A stretch of 64,000 nt of DNA from Sulfobacillus sp. (GTDB lineage Bacteria; Bacillota; Sulfobacillia; Sulfobacillales; Sulfobacillaceae): positions 1 to 64,000 of the forward strand of contig DAIDDL010000020.1 in the NCBI GenBank assembly GCA_027309085.1. The letters are read 5' to 3'. Under the pieces are notes generated by a model, which ran no database searches, was not told the DNA's origin, and worked only from the letters and a program-made list of their open reading frames with translations. Position 1 is the first letter of the stretch. Each line of letters opens with the position of its first letter. The position numbers were made by a program, and so were the translations under genes. Below are positions 35,540 through 45,100 of the stretch, in pieces.

Positions 35540-36565
35540 ATGACCAACGGACTGATTACTCGCTACCATAATTGGCTGGGACTTCCCGCTCTGACCCCGG
35601 TAACCTTGGGAGAGGGAGCAACCCCCCTTGTGCACTGGGCAGACTGGGATACGCACCGCATATGGCTCAAACTGGAAGGTTGCAATCCCACCGGATCTTT
35701 TAAGGATCGGGGCATGACCGTGGCTGTGAGCCACGCCAAGCACGAGGGCGCAAGCGCTGTGATCTGCGCCTCCACAGGCAATACAGCTGCCTCCGCCGCG
35801 GCTTATGCGGGTCGGGGCGGACTGAAGGCATTTGTCGTCATCCCCAACGGGCAGGTCGCCCTGCCGAAAATGATCCAGGCCAGCGCCTACGGCGCGATCA
35901 TTTTGGCTATCGAGGGAAACTTCGACCAAGCTCTTACGGCCGTGCGGAACGTAGCGGAAACCGAAGACTGGATTGCTCTCGTCAATTCTGTCAATCCGTG
36001 GCGCTTGCGGGGCCAGGAGACTGGGGCTTACGAAATTTTGGATGACCTGGGACATGCGCCTGCGGGGTTTGTTCTGCCTGTGGGCAATGCTGGCAATATT
36101 TCCGCGTATTTCCATGGCTTCCGGCGGCGCGGGCAAGGCCTCCCCCAAATGTTCGGCATTCAGGCCCAAGGATCAGATCCACTGGTCCAAGGACATGACA
36201 TGGATGACGTGTCCACCATAGCGTCCGCTATCCGCATCGGAAAGCCCGCGAGCGCCCATCTAGCGCGGGAAGCGGTGGCGGCGACACGAGGGCAGTTCCG
36301 GTCTGTTCCTGACGCAGATATATTGCACGCCCAGCGCGAGCTGGCGCACGGCGGCGTCTTCGTAGAGCCCGCTTCCGCTGCGGCGTACGCCGGCCTGAAG
36401 ATGCTGTACCAAGAGGGCCGCCTGCCTGATGGCGATATTGTGGGAATACTGACCGGCAATGGACTGAAAGATTCCACGACTGCTGGGCTGTGGGCCAAGG
36501 TGGAACCGCAAGTGGTGCCGGGTGAGTCTCTGCTTGATGCCATTTCTGATCTGATGACCCATTAG
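35540..36565 (+). CDS. thrC: Threonine synthase
   Basis: A fold-type II PLP enzyme converting O-phosphohomoserine to threonine. The PLP lysine is in GSFKDRGM, the phosphate-binding loop is CASTGNTAASAAAYAGR, and GNAGNISAYF, SDPLV and EPASAAAYAGL are all typical. Length is normal (341 residues). I choose ATG 35540, 11 bases after CAGGAG, over the tracked GTG 35528, which is too close to that site. thrB follows after 12 bp, so the two form an operon for the last steps of threonine synthesis. Confidence 0.94.
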   Translation: MTNGLITRYHNWLGLPALTPVTLGEGATPLVHWADWDTHRIWLKLEGCNPTGSFKDRGMTVAVSHAKHEGASAVICASTGNTAASAAAYAGRGGLKAFVVIPNGQVALPKMIQASAYGAIILAIEGNFDQALTAVRNVAETEDWIALVNSVNPWRLRGQETGAYEILDDLGHAPAGFVLPVGNAGNISAYFHGFRRRGQGLPQMFGIQAQGSDPLVQGHDMDDVSTIASAIRIGKPASAHLAREAVAATRGQFRSVPDADILHAQRELAHGGVFVEPASAAAYAGLKMLYQEGRLPDGDIVGILTGNGLKDSTTAGLWAKVEPQVVPGESLLDAISDLMTH

Positions 36566-36577
36566 GAGAGTGAGAGC

Positions 36578-37510
36578 TTGCTTGAAGTGCGGGTTCCTGC
36601 AACAAGTGCCAACCTGGGGTCGGGCCTGGACAGTTTAGGCATGGCACTGTCTTTGGAGCTGAAGGTGACATACCGCCCGGCGGCCTCGCTGCGCGTGGAA
36701 ACGTTTGGAGAAGGCGCGAACGAGCTGCCGCATGACCAAAGCAATTTAATTTGGTCATCGGCCAGCCGGCTGTACTGGGAATCCACGGGCTCGCAAATGC
36801 CCGCGGGCATTGTGGAAGTCTTTAGCGAGATTCCGGTCAGCCGGGGGCTCGGTTCGAGTGCGGCCGCAGTGGTGGCGGGTTTGCTGCTGGCTAGTGCGTT
36901 GCTGCCAGAACCTTTAAACCGCGAGCGCTTGCTCCAGTGGGCCACGTCCATTGAGGGCCACCCGGATAATGTGGCTGCCGCTCTTTACGGGGGCTTTGTC
37001 TTAGCCTACAGGGACCGCCAGGGTCTCATCCGTGTCAGCCAGTACGCTCCCCCGCCGCTGACGAGCCTTTTGGCTATTCCCGCATACCCCGTCCCCACGA
37101 AAGACTCCCGGGCTATCCTGCCGCCCCAAGTTTCCCGTGAGGATGCCATTTTTAATGCTCAGCGGGTGGGTCTATGGATTCACGCGCTAGCGAGCCGGGA
37201 CTGGACCGTGCTGCGCGATGCGGCGGAGGACCGCTTGCATCAACCTTACCGCACGGTTCTCGTGGAAGGGCTGGCTGACCTTATTCAGGTCAGCTATGAG
37301 GGCGGCGCATACGCCGCCACACTCTCCGGATCCGGCCCGACGATCATGGCGCTGATGGACCCGGACCGCGCCAGCACTGTCGAAGCCGCATGGCGGGAGA
37401 TGGCGCTGAGCCATCACTGGCCGCTAAGCATTGTGCGCGCCTGCCCAGTCAGTCAGCCTGCCGCGATTCAGGAGATTACCAATCACCCCAACACTGCAGC
37501 CGGCCGGTGA
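36578..37510 (+). CDS. thrB: Homoserine kinase
   Basis: A GHMP-family kinase (310 residues) phosphorylating homoserine, giving the substrate of ThrC. The N-terminal VPATSANLGSGLDSLGMAL and the ATP-binding motif PVSRGLGSSAAAV are classic. ATLSGSGPTIMAL is GHMP motif 3. TTG start with GGAGAGTGAGAG ahead. Its 3' end overlaps the convergent glycosyltransferase gene by 35 bp. Confidence 0.94.
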   Translation: MLEVRVPATSANLGSGLDSLGMALSLELKVTYRPAASLRVETFGEGANELPHDQSNLIWSSASRLYWESTGSQMPAGIVEVFSEIPVSRGLGSSAAAVVAGLLLASALLPEPLNRERLLQWATSIEGHPDNVAAALYGGFVLAYRDRQGLIRVSQYAPPPLTSLLAIPAYPVPTKDSRAILPPQVSREDAIFNAQRVGLWIHALASRDWTVLRDAAEDRLHQPYRTVLVEGLADLIQVSYEGGAYAATLSGSGPTIMALMDPDRASTVEAAWREMALSHHWPLSIVRACPVSQPAAIQEITNHPNTAAGR

Positions 37511-38501
37511 CTGGTTCTCCGGCTACAGGCACCGCCGCCCATCCCATGGTTACAGCGCGGCGGTAATGGACTGGGTCTTGCAAATCCCTCAATGCCCGGA
37601 CCCACGCCGGAATGTCCGCCGCCACCGCCACCCCTGCCCGCACAGGTGCTGGCAGCGCAGCGGCCGCAGCTGGCCCGCTGACCACAGGCCTCCCGTAACC
37701 GAGTGCTTCCAATATTTTATTCTGTGTTCCTGTGCCCAATTCTACCGGACTGATGCTGATCCCAGTTTTCCTGTAGAGCGCCAGCAGATCCTGGGCGAAT
37801 CCGTAGGAAATAATTTGCGGTCCGCGCACACTGTCGCTGCCCTGCCCTGCTATGTGCAGGCGATATTGCTCCTTAGCCAGCGCAGGCCATACCCCGCGCA
37901 GAAAACGCTGCAGCCCCTGCCGGTTTGGCAGGTAGGCTAAATTTCCCACAAAGAGGAGTTCGCGGGGATTGCCTGGGGGCAGCAACACTTTCTCGCGCAC
38001 GGCGTTGGCCACCTCCCAGGCCTTGACTCCCCGATTTCTGAGCCATTGGGCATCCTGCCACCCGCTCACCCACACTTCATCAAATTCCCGGGCCCATTCG
38101 GCTTCGCTGTTACCAATCCCGGCCAGCGCAATCTGGCGCACAAATCCTGTCCGGAATTGCTTCAGGCGCTGCCGGAACAATCCCAGGCTATCCGTCAGAT
38201 CGATAATGCGGCGCCGACTCTGAACCAGTTTCGCTAAAGGCGCCGTGCGCAGCTGGAAAGCGATGACAAGGTCATAGGGGGCAGCGGGAATCCTGGCCGG
38301 CGTAAATGCATTGCGCGCCCAGTAGATCGACCGCGTCCTCCACAGAGCGGCGAACCGGCTGGCGGAGTCCGCCGCGGGATCAACTTGCCACAATTCGACG
38401 TCACCTGCCGCACCAGCACCGCGCATGAGATTTTCCAAGCGGAGGCGCTCGCCCTGGCTGGGACCGTTGGGGCTGACCGCGGAGATCACCAGGATCCGCA
38501 T
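37476..38501 (-). CDS. GT-B glycosyltransferase (GT4-like)
   Basis: A roughly 341-residue transferase. The opening MRILVISAVSPNGPSQGERLR resembles GT4 enzymes that grip the donor with a Gly/Pro-rich loop, and the C-terminal domain has LLFVGNLAYLPNRQGL and ISPVELGTGTQNKILEALGYGRPVVSG, the family's donor-binding signature. I use ATG 38501, whose A overlaps the upstream stop (TAATG); the tracked start adds 29 residues from the other gene's region. It pairs with the glycosyltransferase at 38501-39559. Confidence 0.85.
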   Translation of the reverse strand: MRILVISAVSPNGPSQGERLRLENLMRGAGAAGDVELWQVDPAADSASRFAALWRTRSIYWARNAFTPARIPAAPYDLVIAFQLRTAPLAKLVQSRRRIIDLTDSLGLFRQRLKQFRTGFVRQIALAGIGNSEAEWAREFDEVWVSGWQDAQWLRNRGVKAWEVANAVREKVLLPPGNPRELLFVGNLAYLPNRQGLQRFLRGVWPALAKEQYRLHIAGQGSDSVRGPQIISYGFAQDLLALYRKTGISISPVELGTGTQNKILEALGYGRPVVSGPAAAAALPAPVRAGVAVAADIPAWVRALRDLQDPVHYRRAVTMGWAAVPVAGEPVTGRLQCWGDW

Positions 38502-39559
38502 TACCTCTGCCCTGCCCACAGCAGGACCTTCTCCGTCTCTGCCAGCTGCTGCTGCAAAGAGTAATGGCGGGCAATCAGCTGCTGGCACTGGGGTCCAAGG
38601 CGCTGGCGGCCGCCCAGCGCCCAGCGCACTGCTTGCAGCAGTGCCTGGCCGTCACCAGGGCGGAACAGCAAAGAGGTGTCCACCCCTCCCACCAGCTCCG
38701 GCAAACCGCCCACCGGAGTCGACACCACAGGCACTCCTTGGGCCATGGCATCCAACACCGTATAGGGCAGACCTTCTTTAAAGGACGGCTGCACCAAAAC
38801 ATCGATGGTGTCAAAGAAATCCAGCGTGTTCTCCACCCATCCCTTCCACGTGATATGCGGGTAGCGTGCAGCCGCCTGTGCGACAACAGTCTGCAACGGC
38901 CCGTCGCCCGCGATAATCCACTCCCACTGTGCGGCCGAGCGCGCCGCCTCAATGAGCACGTTCAGGCCCTTCTCAGCCGAAAATCTCCCGATGAATCCAA
39001 CCCGGGGCCGTTTCCAGGACCGGCCGTGCCGAGGCTCCCCCACCTCCACGCCATTCGGGATAAGCACGGCGCGCGTCCTGGGAGCAGCCCCGCGCACAAA
39101 ATCCAAGTCTGGTGCGGTCATCACAATGACGGCAGCGCTTCGCCTGCTGCCCCACCTTTCGAGAACACGGTAGAGCCGCCGGGTCAGGTCCGGAAGCGTC
39201 GGGTCGGTGAACACCAGCCCGTGCGCCGTGTATACGACCGGAATGTTTAGAATTTGCCCCGCCGCTCTGACCAAAATGCCTGCCTTGGAACTGTGCGCGT
39301 GCAGCAGTCCAGGCCGAATGGGGGCTATTGCGCGAATGAGGTCCCTCAGGGCTTGGATATCCCGGGGAGACAAACTCCGCCCCATTGACGCGACATACTT
39401 CACAGCCGCCACGGTTTGCAGGCGGTCTCCCAGCCATGATCCACCCCCATGGAGCACATAGGTCTCATGGCCCCGACCAGCAAGGTACTCGGTCAGTTCG
39501 GCCACGTGGCGCTGCGCCCCGCCGGCTTCTCCCCCCGTTATCACTTCCACAATGCGCAT
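38501..39559 (-). CDS. GT4-family glycosyltransferase
   Basis: A 352-residue GT-B enzyme. The N-terminus has VITGGEAGGAQRHVAEL, the acceptor domain LLHAHSSKAGILVR and YTAHGLVF, and the donor domain FIGRFSAEKGLNVLIEA and FKEGLPYTVLDAMAQGVPVVSTPVGGLPELV. It is close to the WbnH/CapM group that builds capsule or teichuronic-type polymers. It shares one base with the downstream glycosyltransferase gene, so both likely act on the same glycan. The upstream FUSC gene ends 21 bp before it. Confidence 0.9.
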   Translation of the reverse strand: MRIVEVITGGEAGGAQRHVAELTEYLAGRGHETYVLHGGGSWLGDRLQTVAAVKYVASMGRSLSPRDIQALRDLIRAIAPIRPGLLHAHSSKAGILVRAAGQILNIPVVYTAHGLVFTDPTLPDLTRRLYRVLERWGSRRSAAVIVMTAPDLDFVRGAAPRTRAVLIPNGVEVGEPRHGRSWKRPRVGFIGRFSAEKGLNVLIEAARSAAQWEWIIAGDGPLQTVVAQAAARYPHITWKGWVENTLDFFDTIDVLVQPSFKEGLPYTVLDAMAQGVPVVSTPVGGLPELVGGVDTSLLFRPGDGQALLQAVRWALGGRQRLGPQCQQLIARHYSLQQQLAETEKVLLWAGQR

Positions 39560-39580
39560 GGTCTTCCCCGCCTTCTTTTT

Positions 39581-41713
39581 TCACGCCGCCCCACGGGGCG
39601 GGTTTGTCAGGGGCAGCATGCGGAGGATGGTCGCCACATTGCGGCCGAGCCGGACGGCTACCTTGTTCATGATGGTTTCGGCGGACCCAGACACGGTAGG
39701 CGCATCATAGCACTGCAGCGCCACGGCATTTTGGAAGCTTTCATCCATAGGCGGCGTCCCATCAGAGTTTCCGACGGCAGCCGCCGTCATGGCCAGATTG
39801 CTTGCCAGACTCTGGAACCATTGACCGTAGCGCTGCCAGTCCTGCTCCCCCAGTGCGCCGCCCAGAGACTCCTGAATCATTGCCGCTTCGAGAGACACCA
39901 GCCCCTCGTGGAGTCGACGCACCGCCATGAGCAATTGGGCCGCTTGCTGCCAGTCCACTGCTGATGACGCGGAACCAGCCCGGGCGCGCTCGATGGATGC
40001 AGTGGCCGTGGTTCGGGCCAGACGTATCTGCTGCCGGTAAAACAGCGTGGAGGCGGCAGAGAGCGACCGCGCCGGAGCATTGCTGACCATGAACTCCCAG
40101 TACCTTACTTCCGCGTCAATGAGATCCGCCACGGCCCGAGACGGTGATTTTTTCTCGCCTGCTGGCCACACGGCAAAAGCCGTCACAGCCAAGGCACTGC
40201 CGATCAGCGTGTCCAGCAGGCGGTCCTGCAGAGCCACTGCCGCAGGAACATGCTCAAAAAATGAAAGCAACACCACGACCTCTGCGGTTATGAACACGCT
40301 GAATACGGCATAATTCACATTTAGTATAGTGTATATGGCTGCACCGAAGACGACTACCAGCACAATTCTGAACCATCCCGCGGGGTCAGGGACGGCAATC
40401 AGCGCGCTGGCCAGCACCACTCCGATAACAGTGCCGCCCATGCGGGCCGCACCGCGCACCACCGTGGTAAAAAAATCCGGCTTGAGGATCACCAAAGCCG
40501 TCAGCGGAACCCAGTAGCCCCGGGGCAGCGCCATGACACGGTAGAGAGCCACCGCAACCGCCAACGTGACCGCCAGGCGCAAAGCGTGCTGGAACGCTGC
40601 AGAGCGGAACGTCAGATTAGCCCACGCTGTCTGGCCCATATTCCGGACCAGCGACTCCACTGACGGGCGCTGCCCCGGCATGGGCGCAGCCACCCCAGAC
40701 CGGGGAGGCTGCGCCAGCTGCTCACCGATATGTCCCAGCTCGTCCATAATCTTGCTCCAGTGTTGCCGGGCACTCTGCCATAGCCCGGGGCGGTCTCCGG
40801 CGCGTTGTTGGAGCTGGGCACACAGGCTCCGCCACTCTTTGCCCGCGCCGGCCATGTCCGTCGTAGACAAAATGGCCGAGCCGCGAGCATCGAGGGCGCC
40901 GGCAATGACGGAAAAAATTTTTTCCCACAGAGCCCTGTCCTCTGTAGTGCCCGTCGCCACTCCGCCTCGAGCCGAACGGCTCAGCAGCACCAGTGCCGAC
41001 AGCTCGCCCCGGATACGCTCCACGCTGTCCAGCAAAAGGTATGACTGCTCCCATGATGGCCAGCGGTGAAAGGAATCTCTCAGTCTCGCCTCCGCGAGAG
41101 AGAGTGCCTGCCCTGCTTGCAGGTCAGCGGTCCGCGACCGCCGGCGGGCAAACTCCGCCATTGCCGCATAGGCTCTCTGCGCCCCTTGCACCTCGGCATT
41201 GCCGCGGACCAGCCTGCCAAATCCGAGCATCAGAGCGGCCTGTAGAAGGCCCCCCAACGCGACCAGCAGCATTCGGTCCGCAGAGGCTGACACTGAGGAC
41301 GGAAATGCGGTAAAAATCACGAGCACGACCGTTGTCAGCAACCCGAGTTGTGCTGCCTGAGGGCTGACGGCTATCATCAGTCCGGCCAGAAATGCGCTCA
41401 GAAAGACCACCGCCGTGGACAGAACCAGCTCGTGCGCCGCGACCCCGCCGATAAATGCCGCTGCCCCCATCCATGCCGCGGCCGACAGCATTGTTCTCAA
41501 ACGTTGCCGAGTAGTCCCCGTGAGGCCCGCCATCCCCGAAACCAGAGCCCCGACCGCAACAATCACACTGAGCGCCACCTGGTGCATGGCGAGCCCGGCA
41601 CCCAGTGGCAGAGCAATTCCCAGGGCGCTGCGCAGTCCCGCCCGCACATGGAGTTGGGTCCGGTCATTAGCCATCACATCGTGCATAATGCGGGTGACAT
41701 TTTTTGTCAGCAT
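39581..41713 (-). CDS. FUSC-family membrane protein (aromatic acid exporter-like)
   Basis: A 710-residue protein with the duplicated FUSC/YccS plan: six hydrophobic helices near residues 25-165, a cytosolic helical domain of about 220 residues, then a second helix set (ALRLAVTLAVAVALYRVM, GYWVPLTALVILKPDFFTTVVRGAARMGGTVIGV) and a C-terminal soluble domain. The phrase GYWVPLT...PDF..T..R...R..GT..G is the hallmark of the family. Members export aromatic acids or fusaric acid; the substrate is unknown here. A perfect 30-bp palindrome lies 76 bp upstream. Confidence 0.87.
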   Translation of the reverse strand: MLTKNVTRIMHDVMANDRTQLHVRAGLRSALGIALPLGAGLAMHQVALSVIVAVGALVSGMAGLTGTTRQRLRTMLSAAAWMGAAAFIGGVAAHELVLSTAVVFLSAFLAGLMIAVSPQAAQLGLLTTVVLVIFTAFPSSVSASADRMLLVALGGLLQAALMLGFGRLVRGNAEVQGAQRAYAAMAEFARRRSRTADLQAGQALSLAEARLRDSFHRWPSWEQSYLLLDSVERIRGELSALVLLSRSARGGVATGTTEDRALWEKIFSVIAGALDARGSAILSTTDMAGAGKEWRSLCAQLQQRAGDRPGLWQSARQHWSKIMDELGHIGEQLAQPPRSGVAAPMPGQRPSVESLVRNMGQTAWANLTFRSAAFQHALRLAVTLAVAVALYRVMALPRGYWVPLTALVILKPDFFTTVVRGAARMGGTVIGVVLASALIAVPDPAGWFRIVLVVVFGAAIYTILNVNYAVFSVFITAEVVVLLSFFEHVPAAVALQDRLLDTLIGSALAVTAFAVWPAGEKKSPSRAVADLIDAEVRYWEFMVSNAPARSLSAASTLFYRQQIRLARTTATASIERARAGSASSAVDWQQAAQLLMAVRRLHEGLVSLEAAMIQESLGGALGEQDWQRYGQWFQSLASNLAMTAAAVGNSDGTPPMDESFQNAVALQCYDAPTVSGSAETIMNKVAVRLGRNVATILRMLPLTNPPRGAA

Positions 41714-41788
41714 GCAATTACCGGCTTCCTTCGCTATCGCCGTCTGTGACGCCCGGCAATTTCCCCTCCTAGAGTCTCCCCCAAAATT

Positions 41789-41818
41789 CTACCATAAGGG
41801 TCATGACCCTTATGGTAG
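41789..41818. promoter_or_regulatory. Perfect 30-bp palindrome (probable operator)
   Basis: CTACCATAAGGGTCA followed by its exact reverse complement TGACCCTTATGGTAG, with no spacer and no mismatch. It lies 76 bp upstream of the FUSC start and 370 bp upstream of gltB. No T-run on either side, so it is not an intrinsic terminator. A symmetric site of this kind suits a dimeric repressor such as a MarR or TetR protein, which often controls FUSC-type exporters. That regulator assignment is inference. Confidence 0.7.
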
Positions 41819-41863
41819 CCGGATTGACAGCCGCACCCTGTCATTTCCCGCGATAATTCCGGA

Positions 41864-41898
41864 AGATCTCACAAAATTAATTAGCAGATCTCACAAAA
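41864..41898. promoter_or_regulatory. Two 13-bp direct repeats, 22 bp apart
   Basis: AGATCTCACAAAA occurs at 41864-41876 and again at 41886-41898. A 22-bp period is about two helical turns, so both copies would face the same side of the DNA. The arrangement suits tandem binding of an activator or repressor upstream of gltB. No match to a known consensus is recognised. Confidence 0.5.
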
Positions 41899-41945
41899 AT
41901 CATTAAAAAGACCCTTGGAAGGCGGGGGCTGTCCATGTTATGCTA

Positions 41946-41961
41946 AGAATGAAATCATTCT
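41946..41961. promoter_or_regulatory. 16-bp palindrome, Fur-box-like in composition
   Basis: AGAATGAAATCATTCT has perfect 7-bp arms around AA. The AATGA/TCATT arms recall the Fur box (GATAATGATAATCATTATC), but the spacing differs by one base. It lies 22 bp upstream of the candidate gltB -35, a normal place for a regulator. Confidence 0.4.
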
Positions 41962-41982
41962 CATGGAAATTTATTCGAATGG

Positions 41983-42011
41983 TTGCATTGTAATTCCTGT
42001 TCGCGTATATT
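41983..42011 (+). promoter_or_regulatory. Candidate gltB promoter
   Basis: TTGCAT, 17-bp spacer, TATATT. The -10 matches 5 of 6 and the -35 only 3 of 6, suggesting dependence on an activator. The leader to ATG 42188 would be about 170 bases; it contains no structure I recognise. Confidence 0.4.
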
Positions 42012-42187
42012 CATTGTAAAGAATGATCCATGGTTCACAAGCTTTTGGTTGAGAATCCCGAAAATATCTTCCAATCAGTTTTTCCGCTGTCCTAGCTGTG
42101 ATCCTTTTGCTGCTGATTTGAATAATGTTTCATTTTATTGATTATTTATCATCCGGTGCACTTTTCAGGAAAGAAGGCGGATTCACG

Positions 42188-45100
42188 ATGAAAAACTCCC
42201 TGGCGGCCGTTCGCTATATAGGCACCGAACACGATGCCTGCGCTATTTATGCGGCAATTTCTAAGAAACCTAATGGCGCGGACTCAGAGCACAGCGCGCT
42301 TTGGCGGGTCGGAGTGGAGTCTCTACGCCAAATGGACCACCGGGCGGGGTGGATTGATGGGCGCAGTGACGGCACTGGCCTTCTTGTGGATATTCCCCGC
42401 GACCTGTGGGCTCAGCGGCTCCTTGAGCATGGTGTGCACCACTCCGCTTTTGATTCACGGTTTTGGATTTTTCAGGTCGTGACCCCAATGTCCCACCGCC
42501 GGGAAAGCATACAGACACTAAATCAGAGCCTGGCCGGAACTCCGTTTCACCGTCTGATGTCCCATCGGGAGCTGACCGATAATGGTCAGGCCCTGGATTC
42601 CCATGCCTTGTGGCACGCCGGGGATCCCGGCAGCACGGTGGACATCTACCAGACCTTGGAGGTGCTCGAAACGGCTTTCCCGGGGTCGGTTGCATCCTTC
42701 AGCAATACCCATATCGTGCTCAAGGTAACTCAGGGGCCTGATGCCCTGGAACGTATTTTGGGAGAGCAGGCCGCGGCCGATTTTCAGCCCCGGGTGGTGA
42801 TTGGCCACAACCGCTTCTCGACCAACACGGCTACTGATCTGTCCCGTGTGCAGCCGTTTTTAGGTCTGGCCCACAATGGTGAAATTGACACCGTGGACCG
42901 GCTCCAGCGTGAAATGGCGGCATACGGCGTCGTCCCCATTTCCCAAGGCAGCGACTCGCAGAATCTTGACCGCCTGATTTCAGCATTGGTGTGGCGCGAC
43001 CATCTGGGCCATGCCGAGGCGGTGCGGGTAGCCATCAGCCCGTCTCCTGCAGTCATTGCCTCCCTGTCTGAAGCCGACCAGATTCTGTGGAAAAAAATCC
43101 ACGCGGTGTGGGGGCCGTATGCTCAGGGTCCCGCCGCTATCGTGCACCGCATGGGCAACTCCATTGTGGGAGCTGTGGATGCTTTGGGACTCCGTCCCCT
43201 ATGGATTTTGGAGACCTCTGAGGCATACATTCTGTCCTCTGAGCCCGGCATTACATCGCCCGACCAGTGGGTGGCTGAGCCGAAGGTGATCGGGCCGGGA
43301 CAGATGGTCGCGTTTGAGTGGGAGGCAGACGGCAATGTCCGCCGCATTGAGCAGTCCACCGTAATGGGCCGGCTCGCCAAGCGGGTAAGCTGCGCCGTCC
43401 CGGCACCGTGGAAACGCTCCGGCACAGCCCCCAGCACAGGTTACCCACTCTGGCTTTACCGCGCTAACGGCTGGCACAAGGACGACGAGCAGCTCATTCA
43501 CTCCTTTTCCCAAAATCACCGGGAGCCCATCGGTTCGTTGGGTTTTGACGGGCCGTTGGCGCCGTTTTCCGAAAGCCTCGTCAACATCAGCGACTTTCTC
43601 CAGGAAACAGTGGCCGTAGTCACCAATCCTGCTCTCGACCGCGAGCGGGAATCGGAGCACTTTTCTCTGCAGACCTTCCTGGGCGCCCGCCCCTCGTGGG
43701 ATGGACTCGCCGGCGCGCCCGCGGAACCGGTGCTGCTGGACTCCCCCTGGCTGAGCGATGCGGACGTCACAGACCTCATCAGCCACCTCGGCGCCAGTTC
43801 TACGACTCTGCCTCTCTTGATGTCTCCTGAGGCTGACGAGCGCAGCGCCAGTCTGGCCCTCGCCGCACAAGCCGCTGAGGCGGTCCGCAACGGGTGCCAG
43901 TTGCTGGTATTGGACGACCAGGATGCCACGGAACCGGGGACCATTGGACTTGATCCATCCCTGGCCACCGCTGCAGTAGACCGTGCGCTGATTGATGCCG
44001 GAGTTCGACGGCAAACTGGAATCATCGTGCGCTCTGCCATGATCCGCAATCTGCACGACGGCGCCGTGCTGCTGGGATTGGGCGCCAACGCCATTGACCC
44101 TTACCTGATCTGGAGTTTGACCTCCCCCGAATCCTTTACCGGCACCCGAACGGTGATGGATCAGGGCCTGGAGAAAATCATCTCGACGATGGGCATCCAT
44201 GAACTGGCGGGATACGGCCGCGTATTTTCTGCTATTGGGCTGCCCGACGCTATCGCGGACATTTTGGACATCCGCTCATTTGCGGCCGGTCCCTATGAAT
44301 CGTGGGCAGCGCACCGCGCGGCTCAGCAGGCGCAGCGGATGGCCCTGCGGGGTGAAAAATCCCGTCTTATGCCCATTCCCCGCGCGACAAATTATGCGTT
44401 TAAAGCCGTAAAAAAGCTGACCGCAGGCAGTATAGATATCGTGGAATACGAACAAGAAATGCATCACAACGAAACCAAGCACCCTATCGCCTTGCGGCAA
44501 ACCCTGTCCTTCAATACCGACCAGGCGTTGCACGCGGAAATCCCGGTCACGCTGCAGGTCGGAGAGCACTCTCTGCCTTTCGTCATCTCATCCATGTCTT
44601 TCGGATCGCAGGGCGAAACCGCCTTCCGCGCGTATGCCGAGGCCGGAAAGCAGCTGAACATGCTGTCGATGAACGGTGAGGGCGGGGAAATTCCCGACAT
44701 GATTGGACAGTACTATCACTGGCGGGGACACCAGGTGGCTTCGGGACGTTTTGGGATCAACACCACCTTGCTGAACGGCGCCCGCTACGCCGAAATCAAA
44801 ATCGGCCAAGGAGCGAAACCCGGTGAAGGGGGCCACTTGCCGGGCAAAAAAGTTTCCGTAAAGGTCGCCGAGGCGCGCAGCGCGGTGCCGGGCGTGGACC
44901 TGATTTCTCCGAGCAACAACCATGACCTGTACTCTATCGAAGACCTCAAAGAGTTGATTGACGAACTCAAAGAGGCTAATCCGGAACTGCTGGTGGTGGT
45001 GAAAGTGCCTATTGTTCCCAACATTGGGACGATTGCGGTAGGCATTGTCAAAGCCGGGGCTGACGTCATCAATCTCTCAGGATTTGATGGCGGCACCGGT

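Noticed and set aside
41415-41906. Plus-strand ORF across the FUSC start and palindrome
   Set aside because: Antisense to the FUSC N-terminus, no ribosome site; the region is better explained as regulatory.
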